Shown here piece by piece: positions 39,858 to 48,840 of a stretch of DNA of 64,000 bases. The DNA comes from Arthrobacter cryoconiti (GTDB lineage Bacteria > Actinomycetota > Actinomycetes > Actinomycetales > Micrococcaceae): contig NZ_JAJJBU010000029.1 of NCBI RefSeq assembly GCF_020905375.1, positions 1 to 64,000 on the forward strand, given 5' to 3'. The notes beneath the pieces were generated by a model. The model was given only the letters and a program-made list of their open reading frames with translations. It made no database searches and had not been told where the DNA came from. Within the stretch, counting starts at the first letter, position 1, and the number at the start of each line of letters is the position of its first letter. Position numbers and translations under genes: made by a program.

Positions 39858-42386
39858 ATGATGAATGAAGAGGCAGGGTACGTGAGCGTGCAGTCCCACA
39901 CTGATGAGAACAGCGAAGAGGGCGTCTACAATTTCGCCAGGATGGAAGCCAAATGGCCAGCCGTCTGGGATGACCTTAAAGTCTTCACCCCTCTCGACGA
40001 TGGTTCTAAGGAACGTCGCTACGTCCTTGACATGTTCCCTTACCCGTCCGGCGACCTTCACATGGGCCATGCTGAGGCTTTCGCCATGGGCGACGTCGTC
40101 TCACGCTATTGGCGCCAACTCGGTTACGACGTTCTGCACCCGATCGGTTGGGACTCGTTTGGCTTGCCTGCCGAAAACGCGGCCATCAAGCGCAATGCCC
40201 ACCCGAGTGAGTGGACGTATGCCAACATCGACACTCAGGCGGAGTCGTTTAAGCGCTACGCCATTTCTGTGGATTGGTCCCGGCGTTTGCAGACCTCGGA
40301 TCCTGAGTACTATCGGTGGACTCAGTGGCTATTCAAGCGGTTTTACGAACGCGGATTGGCTTACCGGAAAGATTCCCCTGTTAATTGGTGTCCGCAGGAC
40401 CAAACAGTATTGGCCAATGAGCAGGTGGTTAACGGTACTTGTGAGCGTTGCGGGGCCATCGTCACAAAGAAGTCTTTGAACCAGTGGTACTTCAAGATCA
40501 CCGATTACGCTGACCGCCTTTTGGAAGACATGGATGCGCTCAAGGGTCTGTGGCCCGATCGCGTCCTCGCAATGCAGCGGAACTGGATCGGCCGCTCCGA
40601 GGGTGCCCATGTGAGTTTCGTTATTGAGGCAGCTAGCGACGAAAAGCCGCAACGGGAACTGACCGTTTTTACCACCCGCCCAGACACGCTCTATGGAGCT
40701 ACCTTTTTTGTCGTAGCTGCGGACTCTCCCCTTGCTCTTGATCTGGTCACGGGTGAAAATGCTGAGGCTCTCAGTGACTACCGTGAACAGGTTAAGGCTC
40801 TGAGTGACATAGAGCGCCAGTCCACGGAGCGCCCGAAGACAGGAGTATTTACCGGCCGTTTCGCGATAAATCCACTCACTGGCGAAAAGCTACCCGTTTG
40901 GGCCGCTGACTATGTCCTTGCTGATTACGGCACAGGAGCCATCATGGCTGTGCCTGCCCATGACCAGCGTGACCTTGATTTTGCTAAGGCATTTGGTCTA
41001 CCTGTGCGTTCAGTCGTCGACGCTGGAAGTTCTGATCCGGAGGCGACGGGCATTGCCACGGTGGGGGAGGGCACCCTCATCAATTCTGGCGAGCTGAATG
41101 GTCTTTCGAAATCTGAAGCCATCCCTGCCGCTATTGAAATCTTAGAAAAGTTGGGCACAGGTGAGAAGTTTGTGAACTTCCGCCTGCGCGACTGGCTGCT
41201 GTCTCGGCAACGTTTTTGGGGCACACCTATTCCGATTATCCATTGCCCTGACTGTGGTGAGGTTCCGGTTCCGGATGATCAGCTTCCCGTTCGGCTTCCA
41301 GAGAACCTGCGCGGGGAGGATCTCTCGCCGAAGGGCACATCACCGTTGGCCGCAGCATCAGATTGGGTCAATGTTGACTGCCCCAAGTGTGGTGGAGCAG
41401 CTAAGCGTGATACCGACACGATGGATACCTTCGTTGACTCTTCGTGGTATTTTCTGCGGTTTGTTTCGCCGCAGTTTACCGAAGGTCCTTTCGACCCCGA
41501 AAAGGTCAACGACTGGATGCCAGTGGGCCAGTATGTCGGCGGTGTTGAGCACGCCATTTTGCACCTGCTCTACGCGCGCTTCTTTACGAAGGTCATCCAT
41601 GACATGGGCATGCTGGAGGCCACTGAGCCATTTAGCCGCCTCCTTAATCAGGGTCAGGTGCTCAACGGCGGTAAAGCCATGAGTAAGTCCTTGGGTAATG
41701 GGGTGGACCTCGGCGCGCAATTGGACCGTTTTGGTGTCGACGCCGTGCGCCTGACAATGGTTTTTGCCGGACCCCCTGAGGACGACGTCGACTGGGCGGA
41801 TGTTTCGCCGTCGGGCTCGGCTAAGTTCCTTGCCCGGGCCTGGCGGTTAGGCCAAGATGTGACCAGCGAACCCGGAACTGCTGCGACTTCGGGAGATCGC
41901 GTCCTGCGTTCTCTGACTCACCGCTGTGTCCACGAGGCTAAAGCTTTGTTGGAAGGCCACAAGTTCAATGTGACGGTGGCCAAAATTATGGAGCTGGTCA
42001 ATGCCACCCGCAAGGTGATTGATACGGGTGCTGGGGCGGGAGATCCAGCAGTTCGCGAGGCCACGGAAGCTGTAGCTGTCTTGCTGAGCCTGTTTGCCCC
42101 CTATACAGCTGAGGACATGTGGCAGGCTCTAGGACACCCGGCCTCCGTAGCAAACGCCGGGTTCCCTGCCGTTGATGAGAGTTTGCTGGTGCAGGCGAGC
42201 ATCACAGCCATTGTCCAGGTGGCGGGCAAGGTCCGTGACCGTCTGGAGGTCTCTCCGAATATCACTGAGGACCAGCTACGCGAGCTTGCGCTGGGATCGG
42301 CTGCTGTGCAGAAGGTCTTGGATGGCCGCGAGATCCGCACGGTGGTGGTGCGGGCGCCTAAGCTGGTCAATATCGTTCCGGCGTAG
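39858..42386 (+). CDS. leuS: Leucine--tRNA ligase
   Basis: Class I synthetase of up to 842 residues that charges tRNA-Leu and edits misactivated amino acids. The HIGH motif reads HMGH (68-71), KMSKS reads KAMSKS (606-611); the editing domain lies between, with TTRPDTLYG and the conserved [17 protein letters not shown] region. Start is uncertain: ATG at 39858, or GTG at 39882 (VSVQ), which better matches family N-termini and has AAGAGG upstream. Expression is likely governed by the leucine attenuator just upstream. Confidence 0.97.
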   Translation: MMNEEAGYVSVQSHTDENSEEGVYNFARMEAKWPAVWDDLKVFTPLDDGSKERRYVLDMFPYPSGDLHMGHAEAFAMGDVVSRYWRQLGYDVLHPIGWDSFGLPAENAAIKRNAHPSEWTYANIDTQAESFKRYAISVDWSRRLQTSDPEYYRWTQWLFKRFYERGLAYRKDSPVNWCPQDQTVLANEQVVNGTCERCGAIVTKKSLNQWYFKITDYADRLLEDMDALKGLWPDRVLAMQRNWIGRSEGAHVSFVIEAASDEKPQRELTVFTTRPDTLYGATFFVVAADSPLALDLVTGENAEALSDYREQVKALSDIERQSTERPKTGVFTGRFAINPLTGEKLPVWAADYVLADYGTGAIMAVPAHDQRDLDFAKAFGLPVRSVVDAGSSDPEATGIATVGEGTLINSGELNGLSKSEAIPAAIEILEKLGTGEKFVNFRLRDWLLSRQRFWGTPIPIIHCPDCGEVPVPDDQLPVRLPENLRGEDLSPKGTSPLAAASDWVNVDCPKCGGAAKRDTDTMDTFVDSSWYFLRFVSPQFTEGPFDPEKVNDWMPVGQYVGGVEHAILHLLYARFFTKVIHDMGMLEATEPFSRLLNQGQVLNGGKAMSKSLGNGVDLGAQLDRFGVDAVRLTMVFAGPPEDDVDWADVSPSGSAKFLARAWRLGQDVTSEPGTAATSGDRVLRSLTHRCVHEAKALLEGHKFNVTVAKIMELVNATRKVIDTGAGAGDPAVREATEAVAVLLSLFAPYTAEDMWQALGHPASVANAGFPAVDESLLVQASITAIVQVAGKVRDRLEVSPNITEDQLRELALGSAAVQKVLDGREIRTVVVRAPKLVNIVPA

Positions 42387-42400
42387 TCAAGCCATCATCG

Positions 42401-42448
42401 AATAGAAGCTCTCGCGCTGGCTACTCGGTCAGAGTGAGAGCTTCTATT
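42401..42448 (+). terminator. Terminator after leuS
   Basis: Perfect 13-base inverted repeat AATAGAAGCTCTC (42401-42413) and GAGAGCTTCTATT (42436-42448), 22-nt loop, right arm ending in CTATTT. It lies just before degV and supports the later start of that gene. Confidence 0.75.
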
Positions 42449-42470
42449 TGTGCAGCAGAAAGGGAGCTCG

Positions 42471-43448
42471 GTGGAGAGGAAATCAGTAGGCGTGTGGTTT
42501 CGACATCAGGTCGAGCGCCTGCGCGCCTCGCCCATACCCACGAGCAGCCAGCCCCGGCACCGAGTCGCCGTAGTGACTGACTCGGCCGCAGCACTTCCCC
42601 CTGATTGGGTGGCCATCCATGAGACTACGGGTCAGCTGGCCGTTGTGCCGATGCCCGTCATCATTGGCGAAGGTGTTCACTCCGACGGTGACGTTGGACT
42701 TGAAGCACATATTTCTCTCGCTTTGGCATCTGGAAGCGGAGTTCGCACTTCTCGACCGTCGCCAGGGCAATTTGCTGCCGCTTATCAGGCGGCCTTCGAT
42801 GCAGGCTTCGACTCAGTCGTTTCCATCCATATTTCTGCGAACCTCTCTGGCACCCATGATGCTGCACAATTAGCAGCGGACTGCGCACCTCTTCCCGTTC
42901 TGGTTTTTGACACTCGCACAGTAGGAATGGCTCAAGGCGCAGGCGTCGAAGCTGCCGTGTGTGCGGCAGCTTCGGGTTTGGCCATGGACGGTGTACTAGC
43001 CGCCGCTCTGGCTGCCGTGGAGGCCACCAAAGTCTTCTTCTACGTCCCAAGTCTTGAGCAGTTGCGTCGAGGGGGGCGGATCAGTCTGGCGTCCTCATGG
43101 CTTGGAACCGTGTTCGCGGTCAAACCAATTCTGGGTATCCGCGACGGATCAGTTGTTCCCCTTGAAAAGATACGGGGTGTCGAGAAAGCACTAGCCCGTT
43201 TGGAGGCGCTTGCTGTCAAGGAAATCCTTGGCAGAGGCGCTGATCTGGTTATGGTTAATCTTCACCATTTCGGTAACGAGCAGCAGGCACAGACTATGGC
43301 GGAAGCTCTGACTGTGCGTTGCCCCGGTCTGCCTGCTCCTGTTTTGACTCGGTTACCGGCAGTACTTGCCGCGCATGCTGGGTTGGGAGTAGTGGTAGTT
43401 GTCGTCTCAGATCGGGATTGTCCTCCACAGGGAGGTGGGAAGGACTAA
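42471..43448 (+). CDS. DegV family fatty-acid-binding protein
   Basis: Protein of 325 residues with the EDD/DegV fold. VVTDSAAALP near residue 36, the HISANLSGTHDAA segment and VFDTRTVGMAQG are family landmarks that bind a fatty acid; in Firmicutes such proteins (FakB) deliver the lipid to a kinase FakA, which is not in this window. GTG at 42471 has AAAGGGAG five bases upstream; an in-frame GTG at 42450 falls in the leuS terminator and is rejected. Lies 53 bp ahead of the comEA promoter region. Confidence 0.9.
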   Translation: MERKSVGVWFRHQVERLRASPIPTSSQPRHRVAVVTDSAAALPPDWVAIHETTGQLAVVPMPVIIGEGVHSDGDVGLEAHISLALASGSGVRTSRPSPGQFAAAYQAAFDAGFDSVVSIHISANLSGTHDAAQLAADCAPLPVLVFDTRTVGMAQGAGVEAAVCAAASGLAMDGVLAAALAAVEATKVFFYVPSLEQLRRGGRISLASSWLGTVFAVKPILGIRDGSVVPLEKIRGVEKALARLEALAVKEILGRGADLVMVNLHHFGNEQQAQTMAEALTVRCPGLPAPVLTRLPAVLAAHAGLGVVVVVVSDRDCPPQGGGKD

Positions 43449-43495
43449 CAGTCCACATTCGTGGGACGAGGGCTCCAAGCGTTTCCCTGCGGGCC

Positions 43496-43501
43496 TAATG
43501 T
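43496..43501 (+). promoter_or_regulatory. -10 box of leaderless promoter for comEA
   Basis: TAATGT (TANNNT) is followed by exactly 6 nt and ATG at 43508. This argues for 43508 rather than the ATG at 43502 as start, since 43502 would lie before the transcript. Confidence 0.45.
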
Positions 43502-43507
43502 ATGGAC

Positions 43508-44359
43508 ATGAGCGGACAGAATCGCCAAACGCGCTGGATTTCTAAGCCGGATGAAACCACCGGGCAAGGGTTGTCGGATGAGATAAATCCGCAGCCACTT
43601 GACCAGGCTGGACGGAGGCCCCGGTGGGTAATTTCTGTCCGGGCCCTGGTGGTAGTTCTGGCTATCTCCGTGGCCGTCGTGGCGGTCCTTTGGTTACAAC
43701 AGGCGGGGATCGCGGCGGCAGCAGCGGGTGCTTCGTCACAAGTATCCGTGAGTGTTCCTCCCTTAGATGTCTCCGGCAGTTCCAATAGTTCGCCCGCCCC
43801 CTCAGCAAAGGCCGTGGCCAGCACGGCAACGGATTCCAAAAGTGCGTCAGCGAAGACTGAGACAGACACGGCATCGAGGAGTGTGGTGGTGCATGTTGCC
43901 GGCGCTGTGCGGACGCCCGGAATTATTAACTTGCCTCGTGGAAGCAGGGTGTATCAAGCGATAGATGCGGCCGGTGGCGCCTTACCCGAAGCCGCACTGT
44001 CGGCCCTGAACCTTGCCGCCGAAGTCGTGGACGGTTCCCAAGTGATGGTCCCGACCATGGATGACGCCAAGGACCAGGCCGTCCAACCTGGTTCCGGCGT
44101 GAAAATAGGCCCCGGAGTCAAGACGTCCCAAACTGCTGGGCAGGGGCAGTCAGGACTTCAAGGCGGCATGATCAATTTGAATACCGCAACCGCCGCGGAA
44201 CTAGATACCTTGCCCGGGGTTGGTCCGGTCATGGCCGAACGTATCGTAAAGTGGCGCGCGGATTTTGGGTCATTTAAGTCAATAAACGAATTGGATGGCG
44301 TCTCAGGCGTGGGTCCAAAGCTGCTTGAGGCACTGCGCCCGTTAGTGGTTGTCTCTTGA
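43508..44359 (+). CDS. comEA: ComEA-type DNA-binding competence protein
   Basis: Membrane-anchored protein of 283 residues. A cytoplasmic polar N-terminus is followed by one transmembrane segment (about 42-64), a Ser/Ala/Lys-rich linker, an SLBB domain (VVVHVAGAVRTPGIINLPRG, from about 125) and a C-terminal double helix-hairpin-helix domain (INLNTATAAELDTLPGVGP, from about 222). It is expected to bind incoming double-stranded DNA outside the membrane. The stop overlaps comEC by 4 nt. Whether the organism is transformable cannot be told from here. Confidence 0.92.
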   Translation: MSGQNRQTRWISKPDETTGQGLSDEINPQPLDQAGRRPRWVISVRALVVVLAISVAVVAVLWLQQAGIAAAAAGASSQVSVSVPPLDVSGSSNSSPAPSAKAVASTATDSKSASAKTETDTASRSVVVHVAGAVRTPGIINLPRGSRVYQAIDAAGGALPEAALSALNLAAEVVDGSQVMVPTMDDAKDQAVQPGSGVKIGPGVKTSQTAGQGQSGLQGGMINLNTATAAELDTLPGVGPVMAERIVKWRADFGSFKSINELDGVSGVGPKLLEALRPLVVVS

Positions 44360-46239
44360 ACGATGAGAGTCCGCCTTGGGCCAAATACACGCGTTTGGCA
44401 ATGAAAACGCCTGCAGAACTCACTTCTGATACGGATTCAAATCTTCTCCCAATCCGCACTTTAGCAGCGCAAGGAAAAGGCCAGGGGGAGCATAGACTCA
44501 GCTGGGTCCGAGTGCCAAGAAGACCGAGGCCATCGACCCTTCGCGCTCTGGCCGTCAGAATGGGGGAGCGGTCACGTTATGTCGTGGCAGAGCCACGACG
44601 GCAGCGAGCGGATATTCGGCTCGTGCCAGCCGCCTTTGCCACTTGGAGCGGTGCTGGCATATTCATCACGCTCCCGTGGGCCTGGTCAGCCGCAGGATCC
44701 CTGGTAGCACTCGTGGTGGGTGCCATACTGGCCTTGGTGATCAGGTTGGCGCAGATCGGAATTGTCCCGGTTCGTGCTCCCTTCAGATCGATCGGACTGA
44801 TGCTCTCTGCGGTGCTGCTGATGGTATGTCTAAGCACGCTGCTATTCAGCATTGGCCTTCGCCAACACGAGCGGACTACAACCCCGCTATCCATAGCCGT
44901 AGCCCACGGTCAGCAGCTTTCCATGACGCTTCGGCTGATGTCCGCACCGAGACCACTGGATTCAGTCCATGGACCACGCCAAGTGATCTTTGATGCGCTC
45001 GTAGTTCAAGCAAGAGCTGAAGGTCGTGCTATCGCTGGGATCATCAGGGTTCACGTCATAGCAGGAGCTGGATGGGAAGACCTGGCAGAAGGTTCGGAGG
45101 TGAGCACCTCGGGACGGATCACTCCAACGCCATTGCAGGATCCGGCGGTGGGATATCTACACCCGGCCACTGCACCCCTTAACGTTGTGGTAGCAGTCGA
45201 TTCGCCTTCGCGTACCCTCAGAAATGGGTGGGAGGCTTCTGCTCGCCGCGTATGGGGGCATGCATCACCAGACACGCAGGGCTTGCTTCCAGGAATGGTG
45301 ACGGGTGAGCGAAGCCTCATGGCGCCGGGTTTGGAAGCTGCCATGAAAACAGCGGGGCTGACCCACTTGACGGCAGTCTCTGGTGCAAATTGCACATTAG
45401 TCCTGACACTTCTCATGACGCTGCTGCGGTCTTGGCATATTCCTAGATTTCTCAGCGTCATGGTCGCAGTCCTCGGACTGGGGGGATTCGTGGCTGTGGT
45501 CGGCCCGGACCCCAGTGTGCTCCGAGCCGCGACTATGGGTGCCATAGGTGCATTGGCAATGGTGGGCGGAAGGCCCCGGCGGGTAGGGACGCTGCTGTCG
45601 ATGAGTATCATCGCATTGATAGTCATGGATCCATGGCTGGCCTTGGACTACGCCTTCATTCTTTCTGTGGTGGCCACCTTGGGTTTGCACCTCTTTGGCA
45701 AACGCTGCGCCTACTGGCTCGGTATTTGGATGCCACAGTGGTTGGCCCAAGCTGCAGCGATTCCGATGATTGCCCAGTTGCTCTGTGCCCCCGTATTGGT
45801 GCTACTCCAACCTCGCCTGACACCTTTTTCGATTCCAGCCAACATCGCTGTCGCTCCCGTTGTGGCGTTGGTGACAACGGTAGGGACTCTAGGAATGGCG
45901 GTCACCGTCTTTGTGCCGGCAGTCGCTGATGTGTGCGCGGGGATCAGCGGAGCCGGCGCATGGTGGGTTGGAACGGTTGCCCGTTGGGTCTCAGCGATGC
46001 CAGGTTCCAGCGTCGCTTGGCCGTCGGGGGCGCCGGGTGTGGTCCTCATGGCCACTTTGGGAGCATTGATAATGCTGGCTTTAGCCAGCTTGGCAAATCC
46101 AAAATTCGCTTCTACCGTTTCTACCTGGATCAAGTCTAGGGTGTCTCGGCGGTGGCGCTTTCTCCTAGGCTTCGGTCCACTAACAGCTTTGGCTGCCGGA
46201 ATCGGTGCCCTAATGACGCTGGCCATCGGTGGATTGTGA
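44356..46239 (+). CDS. comEC: ComEC/Rec2-type DNA channel protein without metallo-beta-lactamase domain
   Basis: Polytopic membrane protein of 627 residues. After a basic N-terminal region, two hydrophobic segments flank a DUF4131/OB-like domain, then the competence domain with THLTAVSGANC and further hydrophobic helices. Full-length ComEC proteins usually end with a metallo-beta-lactamase-like nuclease domain beginning near a DVGQGD-type motif. Here the reading ends after IGALMTLAIGGL, and I find no such motif in any frame of the next 200 bp. TTG at 44356 overlaps comEA; ATG at 44401 is an alternative. Truncated forms occur in other actinobacteria. Confidence 0.87.
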   Translation: MNDESPPWAKYTRLAMKTPAELTSDTDSNLLPIRTLAAQGKGQGEHRLSWVRVPRRPRPSTLRALAVRMGERSRYVVAEPRRQRADIRLVPAAFATWSGAGIFITLPWAWSAAGSLVALVVGAILALVIRLAQIGIVPVRAPFRSIGLMLSAVLLMVCLSTLLFSIGLRQHERTTTPLSIAVAHGQQLSMTLRLMSAPRPLDSVHGPRQVIFDALVVQARAEGRAIAGIIRVHVIAGAGWEDLAEGSEVSTSGRITPTPLQDPAVGYLHPATAPLNVVVAVDSPSRTLRNGWEASARRVWGHASPDTQGLLPGMVTGERSLMAPGLEAAMKTAGLTHLTAVSGANCTLVLTLLMTLLRSWHIPRFLSVMVAVLGLGGFVAVVGPDPSVLRAATMGAIGALAMVGGRPRRVGTLLSMSIIALIVMDPWLALDYAFILSVVATLGLHLFGKRCAYWLGIWMPQWLAQAAAIPMIAQLLCAPVLVLLQPRLTPFSIPANIAVAPVVALVTTVGTLGMAVTVFVPAVADVCAGISGAGAWWVGTVARWVSAMPGSSVAWPSGAPGVVLMATLGALIMLALASLANPKFASTVSTWIKSRVSRRWRFLLGFGPLTALAAGIGALMTLAIGGL

Positions 46240-46444
46240 GCGGCTTGGGAATCGGGGGTCCAGATGGCAGAGTTGAGTGTGTGAACAGACCATTGATCGC
46301 GCAGCAGAGAATCACACGGCAGCGAAACGCGCAGCAAGCGATCCCCCAGCAGTTAATCGTAAAGTGCCGAAAAGGGCAGCCTTTGATTGCGGAGCAGGGA
46401 AACGGGCGGCAGTTGATGATGAAAAAGTCGAACATCGAGGCACT
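46240..46444 (+). other. comEC-holA spacer with degenerate GC-rich repeats
   Basis: Contains imperfect repetition of GCGCAGCA-like and GGGCAGC-like motifs (46300-46420); in the holA frame it would read as repeats of KRAA. The open frame begins at GTG 46277, but homologues I know start at the equivalent of 46445. I read it as non-coding or as a drifting remnant. Confidence 0.5.
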
Positions 46445-47443
46445 GTGAGCCCGGCATCCAAGGCTGCCTCTGGTGCATCAGACTGGCGGGACGTACCACT
46501 TGCCCCCATCGTGTTGCTGTTTGGTCCAGAAGACTACCTTGCCTCCCGGGCAAGGGAGAACTTGCGGGCAAAATTGCGAGCGTCCGACCCTGAGCTGGAG
46601 CTGAGCGCCCTCGAGGCCGCACAATATACTCCTGGAGCTTTGGCCATGGTGGCCAGCCCCTCACTCTTCAGCGAACCAAAGCTCATCGAAGTCTCAGGCC
46701 TTTCGGCTATGACAGATGATTTTCTCAGCGACGCGATCGCTTATTTGAAAGATCCGGCCCCGGATGTGACGCTGGTTCTCTGGCACAGTGGCGGCACCCG
46801 GGGGAAGAAACTGTTGGATGCGCTCAAGGCTTGCGGGGCCCCCCGCATCGAGTGCCAGGCTCTCAAAAAGGACCAAGACAAGACGCAGTTCGTCAGTCAC
46901 GAATTTCTTGCCGCGAGGCGGCGCATAGATAACGCCGCGGTTCGGGCACTCGTTGCCGCAGTCGGTGCGAACCTCTCTGAACTCGCGGCTGCCTGCCAGC
47001 AACTAATTTCTGACACCGACGGCCTGGTGGGCAGTGATGACGTTGATAAATACTACGGCGGCAGGGTAGAGGCCACTGCCTTTAGGGTGGCTGATGCCGC
47101 CCTGGCTGGCAACGCTGCCTTGGCTCTGTCTTCTCTGCGGCATGCCCTGGCGACTGGGGTTGATCCCGTGCCTCTCGTTGCAGCGCTTGCCATGAAAGTT
47201 CGCCAAGTAGCTAAAGTATTCGCCGCTCACGGTAGTTCCGCCCAACTTGCGCGGGAACTTGGCATGGCTCCATGGCAAGTGGATTCTGCACGTCGCGATG
47301 CTGGACGCTGGACCAGTGAGGGTCTCGTGGCAGCCATCAAGGCGCTTGCCTTGGCCGACGCGGAGGTTAAGGGTGCGTCGCGAGACCCCGTCTACGCCGT
47401 CGAACGAGCCGTGACACTCATCTCGAACTCAGCCCGGCGCTAA
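46445..47443 (+). CDS. holA: DNA polymerase III subunit delta
   Basis: Clamp-loader subunit of 332 residues. N-terminal APIVLLFGPEDYLASRA replaces a functional P-loop, as in delta subunits. The central YYGGRVEATAFRVADAAL and the C-terminal GMAPWQVDSARRDA segments are typical of HolA. GTG at 46445 (GAGG site 5 nt upstream) matches family starts; the frame from 46277 adds 56 low-complexity residues. comEA-comEC-holA-rpsT is a conserved order. Confidence 0.93.
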   Translation: MSPASKAASGASDWRDVPLAPIVLLFGPEDYLASRARENLRAKLRASDPELELSALEAAQYTPGALAMVASPSLFSEPKLIEVSGLSAMTDDFLSDAIAYLKDPAPDVTLVLWHSGGTRGKKLLDALKACGAPRIECQALKKDQDKTQFVSHEFLAARRRIDNAAVRALVAAVGANLSELAAACQQLISDTDGLVGSDDVDKYYGGRVEATAFRVADAALAGNAALALSSLRHALATGVDPVPLVAALAMKVRQVAKVFAAHGSSAQLARELGMAPWQVDSARRDAGRWTSEGLVAAIKALALADAEVKGASRDPVYAVERAVTLISNSARR

Positions 47444-47562
47444 CTTCGAATATTGGCGGGCGTCGTGAGAGTGCGGTGTCCTGAATCCAGAGTAAGTCTC
47501 GGGCAGGGCTTTGTGAGAATGATTCTGGGTCCAGAGAGTCTGGCTATAGATACGGCTTAAAC

Positions 47563-47596
47563 GTGTTGACCCCCACCAAAGGGTGGGGGTCAACAC
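47563..47596. terminator. Bidirectional terminator between holA and rpsT
   Basis: Perfect 15-bp stem (47563-47577 with 47582-47596) and a 4-nt loop. On the minus strand it is followed by GTTTAA, a weak T run. It can serve both converging genes. Confidence 0.8.
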
Positions 47597-47622
47597 ATGA
47601 GTTGCGAAGCGAATCAGCTTCC

Positions 47623-47883
47623 TTAGAGGGCGTTAACCTTCTTGGAGATGGCCGACTTGCGGTTGGCAGCGTTATTGGCGTGAATGACGCCCTTGCTGAC
47701 AGCCTTGTCCAGCTTACGGCCTGCATTCACCAGGGCAGTCGTAGCGCTATCCTTGTCAGCTTTGGCCACTGCCGTATTGACCGCACGGATGGCGGTCTTT
47801 AGCTCGGACTTCACCGAAATGTTGCGTTGACGCGCTTTCTCGTTAGTGAGAATGCGCTTCTTCTGAGACTTGATATTAGCCAC
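47623..47883 (-). CDS. rpsT: 30S ribosomal protein S20
   Basis: Small-subunit protein of 86 residues starting [20 protein letters not shown] and ending [10 protein letters not shown], both typical. GTG at 47883 has AGAGAG upstream; a longer frame from 48018 is rejected. Convergent with holA. Confidence 0.97.
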   Translation of the reverse strand: MANIKSQKKRILTNEKARQRNISVKSELKTAIRAVNTAVAKADKDSATTALVNAGRKLDKAVSKGVIHANNAANRKSAISKKVNAL

Positions 47884-48054
47884 GTTGTATAACTCTCTTT
47901 TGATACGAAAATACGGTCGTAGAGGGCGTAGCTTGGCCATTGACAGCGGCGTGGGGATGCTCGAATTATGGTGAACGTCAGGCCAAGCTGTTGCAACCGC
48001 CGACCTGCACGGGTGCACACTACCAAAAAGTCTAGCAGATACGCGCGGCGGTTT

Positions 48055-48639
48055 TCACTTCCAGCCGTACCGTGTCCGCAGGACATTGGCTACACCAGAA
48101 AAGCGTTTGGCATCCAAAATCGCTCCTTCGCGGCGAACGTCGGCCATGTTGATTTGTATCACTCGATCGAGCTTAACTTCGCTGGGACGGCCCGCTCTAT
48201 CCCACGGACCAGTACCGATATCGAGATAGTCGTTATCGTCTCGGTGGTCATTCGAGTGATCCTTGCTTGTCAACATCAGCCCCAATAGTCGTTTGCCGTT
48301 GTGAGCTATCAAGAGGACGGGACGGTCTTTGCCCTGACTGTAATCTTCTTCGAATGGAACCCATGTCCAGACGATTTCCCCGGGATCTGGCTTCCCGTCT
48401 GGATGAGGCGAGTACACCACGGCGCCCGTGCCCTTGAAATCGCCTGGATAGGGAGAGGAAAGGGGGGAGAGGTCATTCCCGGAAGCCTTCCGCCCTGGAG
48501 AAGTAGAGGCAGGGCGCCGGAGAGGGCGAGGTGCCTGGCTGCCAGCGGATCTTTTGGGCGCGGCGCTGGTTCCGGCCTTTAGGAGAGATTCGGCAAGGCC
48601 GCGCAGCAGGGAGAAGAGACGTTTACTAGTAGAAGCCAT
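48055..48639 (-). CDS. PemK/MazF-like protein with basic N-terminal tail
   Basis: Protein of 194 residues. The N-terminal 80 residues are basic and Ser/Pro-rich with no fold recognised; the C-terminal part has GEIVWTWVPFEEDYSQGKDRPVLLI and KLDRVIQINMADV, the pattern of the PemK/MazF mRNA interferase barrel. No antitoxin-sized gene is adjacent, so it may be a domesticated member rather than a toxin. ATG at 48639 has TTGGAG upstream. Related genes are frequent beside lepA and rpsT in actinobacteria. Confidence 0.8.
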   Translation of the reverse strand: MASTSKRLFSLLRGLAESLLKAGTSAAPKRSAGSQAPRPLRRPASTSPGRKASGNDLSPLSSPYPGDFKGTGAVVYSPHPDGKPDPGEIVWTWVPFEEDYSQGKDRPVLLIAHNGKRLLGLMLTSKDHSNDHRDDNDYLDIGTGPWDRAGRPSEVKLDRVIQINMADVRREGAILDAKRFSGVANVLRTRYGWK

Positions 48640-48840
48640 AGCTCCAAGGATATCGATTCGTGACAGCAAGGTCATGCGTCCAGGATCAAGTAAAAATCCG
48701 CCGGTTCTTTGTCGCGGAGAGTTACGTGGGAGACTTGTTGGCAATGAGTGTTCGGCATCCTTTGCGCGGACACAACCCCCTGCACGGTGTGGCCCGACCA
48801 GGCTTGTCCGTTGCGTTCATGCAACAGTAAGGAAACCCCA

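Noticed and set aside
46277-46444. 56-residue N-terminal extension of HolA
   Set aside because: Low-complexity KRAA-like residues, no ribosome binding site at 46277, and known HolA starts match 46445.
48640-48840. Antitoxin gene partner for the PemK-like protein
   Set aside because: No ORF with a ribosome site and antitoxin-like helix pattern in the divergent spacer.
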